A DNA stretch of 57,792 bases. It comes from Pseudomonadota bacterium. GTDB taxonomy: Bacteria; Pseudomonadota; Alphaproteobacteria; Sphingomonadales; Sphingomonadaceae. The notes beneath the pieces were generated by a model. The model saw nothing but the letters and a program-made list of their open reading frames with translations. It was not told the DNA's origin and made no database searches. This document shows positions 28,146-35,573 of this stretch, in pieces; position 1 is the stretch's first letter, and every line of letters begins with the position of its first letter. A program made the translations under genes and the position numbers. The stretch is from positions 1-57,792 of the forward strand of contig JAIUPN010000018.1 of NCBI GenBank assembly GCA_020160755.1. Direction: 5' to 3'.

Positions 28146-28715
28146 ATGCAGCTCTGGGTCGGCCTCGGAAATCCCGGGCCTCAATATGCGATGCACCGTC
28201 ACAATGTCGGCTTCATGGCCGCCGACGTCATCGCCGATTTTTACGACTTTCCGGCGCCCGCGAAGAAGTTCCAGGGCTGGGTCCAGGAAGGCCGTATCGG
28301 ATCCGAGCGCATCCTGCTGCTCAAACCCGGCACCTTTATGAACGAAAGCGGCCGCAGCGTGCGCGCCGCGCTCGACTTCTATAAACTGACCTCGCAGGAC
28401 GTTACCGCCTTTTACGACGAGCTCGACCTTGCGCCGATGAAGGTCAAGGTGAAGCAGGGCGGCGGCGCGGCGGGCCACAATGGCATCCGCTCGATGATTC
28501 AGCATATCGGTGAGGATTTCCGCCGCGTGCGTATCGGCATCGGCCATCCGGGACACAAGGACCGCGTCACCGGCCATGTCCTCGGCAATTACCACAAGAG
28601 CGAGATGGAACCGCTGATCGACCTGCTCGGCGCGATCGCGGCCGAAGCAAAATGGCTCGCCGACGGCGACGATGTGCGATTCCAGAGTGACCTTGCGCTG
28701 CGTCTGCAAGGCTGA
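28146..28715 (+). CDS. pth: Peptidyl-tRNA hydrolase
   Basis: Pth recycles peptidyl-tRNA released from ribosomes. The 189-residue protein has the family signature: VGLGNPGPQYAMHRHNVGF with Asn9 and the catalytic His19, FMNESG, and YDELDLAPMKVKVKQGGGAAGHNGI with the conserved Asp and Asn. Length is standard. ATG 28146 follows a GAAAGG-like site. Downstream is an unrelated SDR gene in the same direction. Confidence 0.96.
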   Translation: MQLWVGLGNPGPQYAMHRHNVGFMAADVIADFYDFPAPAKKFQGWVQEGRIGSERILLLKPGTFMNESGRSVRAALDFYKLTSQDVTAFYDELDLAPMKVKVKQGGGAAGHNGIRSMIQHIGEDFRRVRIGIGHPGHKDRVTGHVLGNYHKSEMEPLIDLLGAIAAEAKWLADGDDVRFQSDLALRLQG

Positions 28716-28776
28716 CGCAACGAAGTTGGCGCTTTGTGCCGACTGATGCATGATGGCTCTCCGAAAGGAGCCCCGC

Positions 28777-29772
28777 ATGTCCGATCGTCACAGCCCCAGC
28801 CGCCGCGAGCTTATCGCGGGTGCTGCCGCGCTCACCGCAGCCACGCCCGCCCTGCTCCATGCCACGCCGCCAGCCGCGGTGCCGTCGCTGAAAGGCCGCA
28901 CGGTGCTGATCACCGGAGCATCGAGCGGTTTCGGCCGCGTCGGGGCGCTCTATTATGCCCTCCTTGGCGCGAAGGTGATCGCGACGATGCGGAACGTCCC
29001 GCGACCCGAGGCGAATTCGCTCTCCGCCGAAGCCGCGAAGGACAAGCTCGACGTGCAGATCGTCGAGATCGACGTCACCGACGACGCCTCGGTCGCGGCG
29101 GGGACCGCCAGGGCGCTTGAGCTGGCGGGCGGGCACATCGACACACTGATCAACAATGCAGGGATCGGGATTACCGGACCGGTCGAGGTGCAGGACATGG
29201 AGGCCACCCGCCTGATCTTTGAAACCAATGTCTTCGGCATCCAGCGAATGGTGCGTGCGCTGTTGCCGCAGATGCGCGCGGCAAAGGGCGGGCAGATCTT
29301 CAACATCTCGTCGCAGCTCGGCCGCGTCATCGTTCCCGGCGGCGGCCATTATTCGGCGACCAAATTCGCGGTCGAGGCCCTGTCGGAACAGCTCGCCTAT
29401 GAACTGGTGCCGCACGGGATCGACGTCACGATCATCCAGCCCGGCGGTTATCCCACCAAAGTGTGGGTCAATCGCAACGCCTATACCGGCGCGCTGCGCG
29501 ATCGCAGCGACCCCGCGCTGCTTGCCGCCTATGAACCTTTCACGCGCGGGATGGGCACAGAGGACGGCAGCGGCCGTAGCGCCGAGCCCGTCGACGTGCC
29601 GCGCGCGATCGCCGAGATCATGGCGATGCCCGCCGGCAAGCGGCCGCTCCGCCGCGCAGTCCACCCCGGCAACAAACCGCAGGAAGCGATCAACCGCGTT
29701 TCGGCCGAAGTCCAGCTCGCATGGCTCGGCGGCGGGCAGCTCGGCCCGCTGGTCAGGGCGGTACACGACTGA
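28777..29772 (+). CDS. Short-chain dehydrogenase/reductase with Tat-like signal
   Basis: The 331-residue protein has a twin-arginine-like start (SRRELIAGAAALTA) and then a classical SDR: TGASSGFG at 47-54 for NAD(P), the NNAGIGI segment, SSQ for the catalytic Ser, and YSATK with Tyr191 and Lys195. ATG 28777 follows AAGGAG and is preferred over ATG 28750. A Tat-exported SDR is unusual, because the cofactor would have to be bound before export. Substrate unknown. Confidence 0.85.
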   Translation: MSDRHSPSRRELIAGAAALTAATPALLHATPPAAVPSLKGRTVLITGASSGFGRVGALYYALLGAKVIATMRNVPRPEANSLSAEAAKDKLDVQIVEIDVTDDASVAAGTARALELAGGHIDTLINNAGIGITGPVEVQDMEATRLIFETNVFGIQRMVRALLPQMRAAKGGQIFNISSQLGRVIVPGGGHYSATKFAVEALSEQLAYELVPHGIDVTIIQPGGYPTKVWVNRNAYTGALRDRSDPALLAAYEPFTRGMGTEDGSGRSAEPVDVPRAIAEIMAMPAGKRPLRRAVHPGNKPQEAINRVSAEVQLAWLGGGQLGPLVRAVHD

Positions 29773-29775
29773 CAC

Positions 29776-29793
29776 CCGTCACAAGTCCGTCAT
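29776..29793 (+). promoter_or_regulatory. Pho box-like direct repeat upstream of phoX
   Basis: CCGTCAC (29776-29782) and CCGTCAT (29787-29793) are 7-base repeats separated by exactly four bases, the PhoB-binding geometry (consensus CTGTCAT-N4-CTGTCAT). The site lies about 125 bases upstream of phoX and close to the SDR stop. This supports control by PhoB under phosphate limitation. It is pattern-based only. Confidence 0.55.
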
Positions 29794-29916
29794 ATAAGTC
29801 GTTGCAATTCGACGCGTTCGAGCAACGCGGGTGACATCAACCTCTGCAATCGGTGCGCCACCTCCAAACCGGGATGTTCGAGTCCCGGGGCCCAACCGAA
29901 AAACAGGGGAAACTGC

Positions 29917-31794
29917 ATGTCACATCTTACCGATGACGCCCGCGCACCGTATCGCGGCGAAACCGATAGCCTTCCGGGGCCCGGCAGCCTCGAGGCGATC
30001 GTCGCCGAAAACCCGTCGCGCCGCACGCTGCTGAGGAACGGGCTGTTCGGGCTGTCGGTCATTCCGGCCGCCGTACTCGCGGGCTGTGACAGCGACGGCG
30101 CCACCCCGCCCGTCACGGTTCCGCCGACGCCTACCCCGACGCCCACGCCGACCCCGACGCCCCCGCCCGTCAGCTATGCAGTCAATTTCGCCGCGGTCGC
30201 CGCGAACCAGGACGACAAGGTCACCGTACCCGCGGGCTACACCGTCGACGTGCTGCTGAAGGCCGGCGATTCGGTCGAATCCGGCACCGCCTATTCGGGC
30301 AGCTTCCCGACCCCTGCGGTCGCCGAGAAATGGGCCGGCGGCAACCATGACGGGATGGAATATTTCACCCTGCCCGGCGTCGACGCCAACAATGGCGGCC
30401 TGCTCGCGATGAATTACGAGTATCCCGATTTCAACATCCTGATGGCGGGCAATTACAACGCCGCGACCGCGACCGCCGACCAGAAAGCGCTCGCGCTGTC
30501 GGCTGTCGGCATCGGCGTCGTCGAGATCGCCAAGGGCTCCGACGGCAAATGGGCGGTGAAGGCCGGATCGACCTATAACCGCCGCTATACCGGCAACAGC
30601 AGCTATCGCGCGGGCGGCCCCGCCGCGGGCCTGCTGTCGGGCAGCATCAAGGGCATGCTCAACAATTGTTCGAGCGGCCGCACCCCGTGGGACACTTATC
30701 TGACCTGCGAAGAGACGACCGACAATTATCTCGACCCGACGCAGCCCGCGACCAACTACGGCTGGGTGGTCGAGATCGACCCGCTGCGCGAACTCGCACA
30801 GCCGACGAAGCGCACCGCGATGGGTCGTTTCAGCCACGAGAATGTCGCCTATATGGCGAACGCCGATCGCCGCGTCGCATTCTATATGGGTGACGATTCG
30901 ACTCCGGGCTGCATCTACAAATTCGTCCCCGATCGCGCGTACAGCGCATCAAACCGGGCGGCGAACACCGATCTGCTCGACTATGGCACGCTCTATGTCG
31001 CGCGCTTCAACGGCGACGGCACCGGCGAATGGCGCGCCCTCGTCGTTGGACAGAACGGCCTGACCGCGGGCGCATCCGATCCCGGCAACACCAGCCAGAG
31101 CACGACACCGCCGGCCCCGACGATCGTCAATTTCAACAATCAGGCCGATGTGCTGATCAACACGCCCTCGGCGGCGCGCGTCGCGGGCGGCACGGTGATG
31201 GATCGCCCCGAATGGGTCACCGTCGCGCCCGACAACAAGGCGGTGTTCGTCACGCTGACGAACAACAGCGGCCGCCGCGTCACCAACCCAATGAACCCGC
31301 GCGTCAGCAACCTGCACGGGCACATCATCAAGTTCCGCGAAGAAGGCGATTCGCCGCTGGCGACCAAATTCAGCTGGGAAATCTTCCTGACCGCGGGCGA
31401 TCCGTCGCTTTCGGCGGGCGGCAGCAACCTTGTCGGTAACATCAACGGCGACACCTTCTCCAGCCCCGACGGCCTCCGCATCGACCCGCAGGGCCGCCTG
31501 TGGGTGCAGACCGACCACAGCGTTCCGGGCAATTCGGGTGTCGCGGGCCGGACGATCGATCAGGCTTTCGGTCATAACGCGATGTTCTATGTCGACCAGA
31601 CGAGCAAGCAGTCGAAGCGTTTCCTCGTCGGCCCGCTCGGCTGCGAGATCACCGGCCTCGCCTATACGCCCGACCTCAGAACCTTCTTCGTCAACATCCA
31701 GCATCCGACGGGCAACTGGCCGGTCGCGGGCGAGCAGCCGCGTTCGTCGACCATCGTCGTGCGCCGCACCGACAACCAGCCGGTCGGCAACTGA
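29917..31794 (+). CDS. phoX: PhoX-type alkaline phosphatase (DUF839), Tat lipoprotein
   Basis: PhoX proteins are calcium/iron-dependent phosphatases that release phosphate from esters outside the cytoplasm. The 625-residue product has a Tat motif SRRTLLRNG at 34-42 and a lipobox ending at Cys57 (VLAGC), then a threonine-proline repeat linker at about 68-83, which would hold the catalytic domain away from the membrane. The DUF839 core contains GGNHDGMEYFTLPG, LTCEETTDNY and FSHENVAYM. ATG 29917 fits a GGGGAAA-like site. The preceding Pho box suggests phosphate-starvation control. Confidence 0.88.
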   Translation: MSHLTDDARAPYRGETDSLPGPGSLEAIVAENPSRRTLLRNGLFGLSVIPAAVLAGCDSDGATPPVTVPPTPTPTPTPTPTPPPVSYAVNFAAVAANQDDKVTVPAGYTVDVLLKAGDSVESGTAYSGSFPTPAVAEKWAGGNHDGMEYFTLPGVDANNGGLLAMNYEYPDFNILMAGNYNAATATADQKALALSAVGIGVVEIAKGSDGKWAVKAGSTYNRRYTGNSSYRAGGPAAGLLSGSIKGMLNNCSSGRTPWDTYLTCEETTDNYLDPTQPATNYGWVVEIDPLRELAQPTKRTAMGRFSHENVAYMANADRRVAFYMGDDSTPGCIYKFVPDRAYSASNRAANTDLLDYGTLYVARFNGDGTGEWRALVVGQNGLTAGASDPGNTSQSTTPPAPTIVNFNNQADVLINTPSAARVAGGTVMDRPEWVTVAPDNKAVFVTLTNNSGRRVTNPMNPRVSNLHGHIIKFREEGDSPLATKFSWEIFLTAGDPSLSAGGSNLVGNINGDTFSSPDGLRIDPQGRLWVQTDHSVPGNSGVAGRTIDQAFGHNAMFYVDQTSKQSKRFLVGPLGCEITGLAYTPDLRTFFVNIQHPTGNWPVAGEQPRSSTIVVRRTDNQPVGN

Positions 31795-31804
31795 TTGGCG
31801 CACC

Positions 31805-31837
31805 GTCCGCTCCCGCCTTTTTCCGGCGGGAGCGGAC
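31805..31837. terminator. Perfect 13-bp hairpin between convergent genes
   Basis: GTCCGCTCCCGCC (31805-31817) pairs fully with GGCGGGAGCGGAC (31825-31837) around TTTTTCC. It lies between the phoX stop and the convergent CAP-domain gene, as expected of a bidirectional terminator, although no long T-run follows on either strand. Confidence 0.6.
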
Positions 31838-31842
31838 GACCG

Positions 31843-32493
31843 TCAGGGTGTGCGCCTGGGCGGAGGTGGCGGCGAACCGTCACGCGTCTGCGACATCAAG
31901 GTCACGCACATCGTCCGGTGCACCGGATGCCGGCCGCACGCGATACCCGCATAGCGGTGCGTCGGGCGCAGCAGGCTGTGGCGATGCCCGCGACCGGGCA
32001 CGCCGTCGTCGATCAGCAGCTGATCGACAACGCCTTCGGGCGTGTGATGGCCATAGGTGATGACTTCGTTCACATAAGGCCCGCCGCCGCGCGCCTTCAT
32101 CCGTTCGCCGGGGCCGCTGCCCCGCGTATAATGGCCGACCGCGCCCGATCGCGACTGAACCGCGACATGGTCCGCCGCCGCGCGCGCGAGCGCATCGCTC
32201 CATTCCAGTTCGGGTAGCGGCTTTTCGCGGCGAAGATCGCGGATCGCCTCGTCGACCGCCGCGACTCCCTCGTGCGTCATGATGTCGATCTCGCTGTCGT
32301 CGTCGCTAACCAGCAGCTTGCCTTCGAAGCGCGGGCGATAGTCGCGCAGATATTCGGCATAGGCTGCGGGATCGCTGCGGAAACGATTGAGTTCGGTGAA
32401 GACACCCTCCTCGAAGCGGCTTGGCGCAGCGACGGCGGCGGTCGCACCGAGAGCGAGAAGAATACCGGCGACGAGGAGGCGCGAGCGTGTCAT
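31843..32493 (-). CDS. CAP/SCP-domain secreted protein
   Basis: The 216-residue protein has a signal peptide (TRSRLLVAGILLALGATAAVA) and a CAP superfamily domain: a helix with ELNRFRSDP, then WSDALARAAADHV, the HYTRGSGPGERM segment, NEVITYG, and a terminal HRHSLLRPTHRYAGIACG. The CAP cavity histidines are visible in GHYT and HRHSL. ATG 32493 (residue 34 of the longest frame) is the logical start because the signal peptide follows. Function in bacteria is unknown; lipid or protein binding is typical of the superfamily. Confidence 0.85.
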   Translation of the reverse strand: MTRSRLLVAGILLALGATAAVAAPSRFEEGVFTELNRFRSDPAAYAEYLRDYRPRFEGKLLVSDDDSEIDIMTHEGVAAVDEAIRDLRREKPLPELEWSDALARAAADHVAVQSRSGAVGHYTRGSGPGERMKARGGGPYVNEVITYGHHTPEGVVDQLLIDDGVPGRGHRHSLLRPTHRYAGIACGRHPVHRTMCVTLMSQTRDGSPPPPPRRTP

Positions 32494-32623
32494 GGCTGGT
32501 GCGATAAAGGCGCAAGTCTGAACCGGGCGCAACGGCAAAGACTGGCATCCGGCGCGACTTGGCGCTAGGGGCGCTGCAACACCGGCGCCCACTCAACGGC
32601 GCGCCGAACCTCACGGAGTTTTT

Positions 32624-33721
32624 ATGGGTTTCAAATGCGGGATCGTCGGCCTGCCCAACGTCGGCAAGTCCACCCTGTTCAACGCGCTGACCGAAACCGC
32701 GGCAGCGCAGGCGGCGAACTATCCGTTCTGCACGATCGAGCCGAATATCGGCAACGTCGCGGTGCCCGACGCGCGGCTCGAAAAGCTGGCCGGAATTGCG
32801 AACAGCAAGAAGATCATCGCGACGCAGCTTGCCTTCGTCGACATCGCCGGCCTCGTGCGCGGCGCGTCGAAGGGCGAAGGTCTGGGCAACCAGTTCCTCG
32901 GCAACATCCGCGAAGTCGATGCGATCGTCCACGTCCTGCGCTGTTTCGAGGATGACGACATCCAGCATGTCGAGAACAAGGTCGACCCCGTCGCCGACGC
33001 CGAAACGGTCGAAACCGAACTGTTGCTGTCCGACCTCGAAAGCCTCGAAAAACGCGTCCCCGCCTTTGCCAAAAAGGCCGCGCAGGGCGACAAGGAAGCC
33101 AAGATCGCCGCCTCGGTGCTCGGTCAGGCGCTCGACCTGCTCCGCGAAGGCAAGCCCGCGCGCCTGGTCGAACCCAAGGACGACGAGGAAGCTCGCGTGC
33201 TCCGCACCGCCCAGCTCCTGACCTCGAAGCCCGTCCTGTACGTCTGCAACGTCGACGAGGGCAGCGCTGCGAACGGCAACACCTTTTCGGAAAAGGTCTT
33301 CGCCAAGGCGGCCGCTGAAGGCGCGCAAGCCGTTGTCGTCTCCGCCGCGATCGAAAGCGAGCTTGTGACGATGGACATGGCCGACCGGCTCGAGTTCCTC
33401 GAAGAGATGGGCCTGCACGAAACCGGGCTCGCGCGCGTCATCCGCGCCGGGTACGAGCTGCTCCACCTCATCACCTTCTTCACCGTCGGGCCACAGGAAG
33501 CGCGCGCGTGGACCGTGCACACCGGCGCGACCGCGCCTGAGGCCGCCGGCGAAATCCACAGCGATTTCCAGAAGGGCTTTATCCGCGCCGAGACGATCGC
33601 CTATGACGATTATATTGCGCTGGGCGGCGAAGCGAAGGCGCGCGAGGCGGGCAAGCTGCGCGCCGAGGGCAAGGCCTATGTCGTGCACGACGGCGACGTG
33701 ATGCACTTCCTGCACAGCTGA
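32624..33721 (+). CDS. ychF: Redox-regulated ATPase/GTPase YchF
   Basis: YchF (OLA1 homologue) is an Obg-like P-loop NTPase that binds ribosomes and prefers ATP. The 365-residue protein shows LPNVGKSTLFNALT (P-loop), YPFCTIEPNIG (switch), DIAGLVRGASKGEGLGNQFL (G3) and VCNVDE replacing NKxD, the YchF hallmark. The TGS-like C-terminal domain ends with VHDGDVMHFLHS. Length and start are standard. Confidence 0.96.
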   Translation: MGFKCGIVGLPNVGKSTLFNALTETAAAQAANYPFCTIEPNIGNVAVPDARLEKLAGIANSKKIIATQLAFVDIAGLVRGASKGEGLGNQFLGNIREVDAIVHVLRCFEDDDIQHVENKVDPVADAETVETELLLSDLESLEKRVPAFAKKAAQGDKEAKIAASVLGQALDLLREGKPARLVEPKDDEEARVLRTAQLLTSKPVLYVCNVDEGSAANGNTFSEKVFAKAAAEGAQAVVVSAAIESELVTMDMADRLEFLEEMGLHETGLARVIRAGYELLHLITFFTVGPQEARAWTVHTGATAPEAAGEIHSDFQKGFIRAETIAYDDYIALGGEAKAREAGKLRAEGKAYVVHDGDVMHFLHS

Positions 33722-33747
33722 TCCGAATTCGGCATGGCAGGTCGCTG

Positions 33748-33798
33748 GCGGCTTGAGGTCCTGTCCGTCGCATTTTCCGGCGGGCGGTTTCAAGCCGC
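33748..33798. terminator. Inverted repeat between convergent genes
   Basis: GCGGCTTGA (33748-33756) is complementary to TCAAGCCGC (33790-33798), with a 33-base GC-rich interior that can form a second helix. It separates ychF from the convergent small gene, so it may act as a terminator for both directions; no T-run is seen. Confidence 0.4.
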
Positions 33799-33812
33799 GG
33801 CCAGAAGGTGCG

Positions 33813-34052
33813 TCAGCCGAAGTGGCGACGAAACCAACCCCGCTTTTTCGGAACGACCGGGGGCTGCCCCGAAAGCTGCACCAGATAATTGCCCAGGATA
33901 GCCGCTTGCTGCCTGGTCATGAGGAACCGAAACAAATCGGGGTCGTGCTTCCTGGCCGCTTCCGAAGATTGAACGCTTTCGAGCCGAAGCATGATGCGGT
34001 CGCCCGCATCATGGTGTGTCCAGCCGACCAGTGCCCCGAAACTCTCCATCAT
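33813..34052 (-). CDS. Small conserved-looking hypothetical protein
   Basis: The 79-residue product starts with MMESFGALVGWTHHDAGDRIML and ends with a basic, tryptophan-bearing tail (KKRGWFRRHFG). I do not recognise the family, but the codon pattern and composition are protein-like. ATG 34052 follows AGGGAG with nine bases of spacing and is chosen over TTG 34103. It is convergent to ychF and transcribed alone. Confidence 0.6.
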   Translation of the reverse strand: MMESFGALVGWTHHDAGDRIMLRLESVQSSEAARKHDPDLFRFLMTRQQAAILGNYLVQLSGQPPVVPKKRGWFRRHFG

Positions 34053-34180
34053 CTCGCCCTGCTCCCTCACGATTTCCGCACGGCTGGCGCCCACAGGCCG
34101 CAATGGCTGGTTACCAGATATCTAAATATCTAATGGTATGTCGTCTAGGGGGTGGGGAGCGGACGTTCGATCCCAAGCTT

Positions 34181-34253
34181 CGTCACCCCGGACTTGAGCC
34201 GGGGTCCATAACGATGGTGCGGCTATGGATCCCGGATCAAGTCCGGGATGACG
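34181..34253. repeat. Near-perfect intergenic palindrome (REP-like)
   Basis: Arms of about 30 bases (34181-34210 and 34224-34253) pair with only a few mismatches, flanking a short loop. The left arm starts CGTCACCCCGGACTTGAG and the right arm mirrors it as CAAGTCCGGGATGACG. Elements of this sort are scattered between genes in Sphingomonadales. It lies between the small gene and merR. Confidence 0.75.
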
Positions 34254-34315
34254 ATAAAAGGGAGGTCAACTACCGATCGGCGGCGGTCATTTCTGCAATA
34301 AATTCCGATAACACC

Positions 34316-34717
34316 CTACGGCTCGAATGCCGCCAGAATCGGACACGGCCCCTTGTCGCTCGCGGCGCATTGGTCGGCGAGACGCGCCAGCGCCGCGCGC
34401 GTTGCCGTCATCTGCGCGATCTTTTCGTCAAGCACCTCGATCCGCGCCCGCGCCAGCGTGCGAACGCGGACGCGATCGTCGCTTGCTTCGAGCGCAAGCA
34501 GTTCGGAGATTTCGTCGAGTGTGAAGCCCGACGCCTGCGCCGAGCGGATGAATTTCAACCGACGCAGGTCATCATCGCCATAGCGGCGAATCCCCCCGCC
34601 CCAGCCGTCGCCGCCACTGCGCGCGGGCGTGTCGAGCAGCCCGCGGCGCTGGTAATAGCGCACCGTTTCGACGCCGACATCGCCCGCAGTCGCCAATTTC
34701 CCGATCGTGAATTGCAT
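34316..34717 (-). CDS. MerR-family regulator with two C-terminal cysteines
   Basis: The 133-residue protein has the MerR N-terminal winged helix (IGKLATAGDVGVETVRYYQRRGLL) and a coiled-coil dimerisation helix. The effector end has Cys117 and Cys125 in QCAASDKGPCPIL, which align with two of the three mercury ligands of MerR (Cys117 and Cys126), but the position equal to Cys82 is not cysteine (region LEASDDRVRV). Metal or thiol sensing is likely; classic mercury binding with three cysteines is not possible as seen. ATG 34717 precedes a divergent redox gene and its operator. Confidence 0.85.
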   Translation of the reverse strand: MQFTIGKLATAGDVGVETVRYYQRRGLLDTPARSGGDGWGGGIRRYGDDDLRRLKFIRSAQASGFTLDEISELLALEASDDRVRVRTLARARIEVLDEKIAQMTATRAALARLADQCAASDKGPCPILAAFEP

Positions 34718-34720
34718 CGC

Positions 34721-34751
34721 TTGACTCCGTACCATGGTACGGAGGCTATAT
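34721..34751 (+). promoter_or_regulatory. MerR-type promoter with 19-base spacer and palindromic operator
   Basis: TTGACT (34721-34726) and CTATAT (34746-34751) are separated by 19 bases, the long spacing MerR regulators act on. Inside lies a perfect 20-base palindrome at 34725-34744, centred on ACCATGGT, which is a fitting MerR dimer site. It lies between the divergent merR and glutaredoxin-MauE genes. The predicted start of transcription is about 34757-34759, at or beside the ATG of the redox gene. Confidence 0.72.
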
Positions 34752-34758
34752 GGGGCGC

Positions 34759-35496
34759 ATGACAAAGCAAGCAACCCTCCATCGCATGGTCATGCCAGGG
34801 CACACCTGCCCTTATGGCCTCAAGGCAAAACATCTGCTCGAAAGCCGCGGTTTCACGGTCGACGACCGCTGGCTGACGACACGCGAAGAAACCGACGCGT
34901 TCAAGGCCGAGCATGACGTCAAGACGACGCCGCAGACCTTCATCGACGGCGCCCGTATCGGCGGCTACGACGACCTCCGCCGTCATTTCGGGCTGAAGGT
35001 CGCCGACCCCGATGCGACGAGCTACACACCGGTGATCGCGCTGTTCGCGATGACTGCGCTGATGACGCTCGCAACCAGCTTTTCGGTCTATGGCGAACCC
35101 TTCACCCTCCGCGCCGCCGAATGGTTCATCTCGTTCAGCATGATCGTGCTCGCACTGCTGAAATTGCAAGACGTCGACAAGTTCGCGACCATGTTCCTGA
35201 ATTATGATCTGCTGGCCAAACGCTGGGTTCCATACGCCAGCATCTATCCGTTTGCCGAAGGCCTCGCCGGCGTGCTGATGACGGCGCACGCATTCAACTG
35301 GCTCTCGATCCCCCTAGCGCTGTTCATCGGCGGCATCGGCGCGGTGTCGGTTTTCAAGGCGGTCTATATCGACAAGCGCGACATCAAATGCGCGTGCGTC
35401 GGCGGCAGCAGCAAGGTGCCGCTGGGCTTCGTATCGCTGACCGAGAATGTGATGATGGTCGCGATGGCGCTGTGGATGGCGCGGATGTGGTTCTGA
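34759..35496 (+). CDS. Glutaredoxin fused to a MauE/DoxX-like membrane domain
   Basis: Residues 1-75 form a glutaredoxin: GHTCPYG with a single active cysteine (Cys17), then TTPQTFIDGARIGGYDDL, the cis-proline and glutathione-binding segment. Residues about 90-245 are four to five helices of the MauE/redox-associated membrane family, ending in IKCACVGG, a CxC pair, and PLGFVSLTENVMM. Together this suggests thiol/disulfide transfer across the membrane. Start 34759 is chosen because a promoter-embedded ATG at 34750 lies inside the -10 region, and the RNA may be leaderless. Regulation by the divergent MerR is inferred. Confidence 0.85.
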   Translation: MTKQATLHRMVMPGHTCPYGLKAKHLLESRGFTVDDRWLTTREETDAFKAEHDVKTTPQTFIDGARIGGYDDLRRHFGLKVADPDATSYTPVIALFAMTALMTLATSFSVYGEPFTLRAAEWFISFSMIVLALLKLQDVDKFATMFLNYDLLAKRWVPYASIYPFAEGLAGVLMTAHAFNWLSIPLALFIGGIGAVSVFKAVYIDKRDIKCACVGGSSKVPLGFVSLTENVMMVAMALWMARMWF

Positions 35497-35573
35497 TCGC
35501 GTCCTGCATCGGTCATTGATGAAACATATGGCTGGGCTATCAGGGGCATCGATTCGCCCCACGGAGCCCAGCC

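Noticed and set aside
29829..29905. A tRNA-like 3' part (GTTCGAGTCC near 29870) before phoX
   Set aside because: No acceptor stem and no correct seven-base T loop could be built; at best a remnant.
35497..35573. Pho box upstream of phoD
   Set aside because: Only one half (CGGTCAT) is convincing; the second half at the right spacing does not match.
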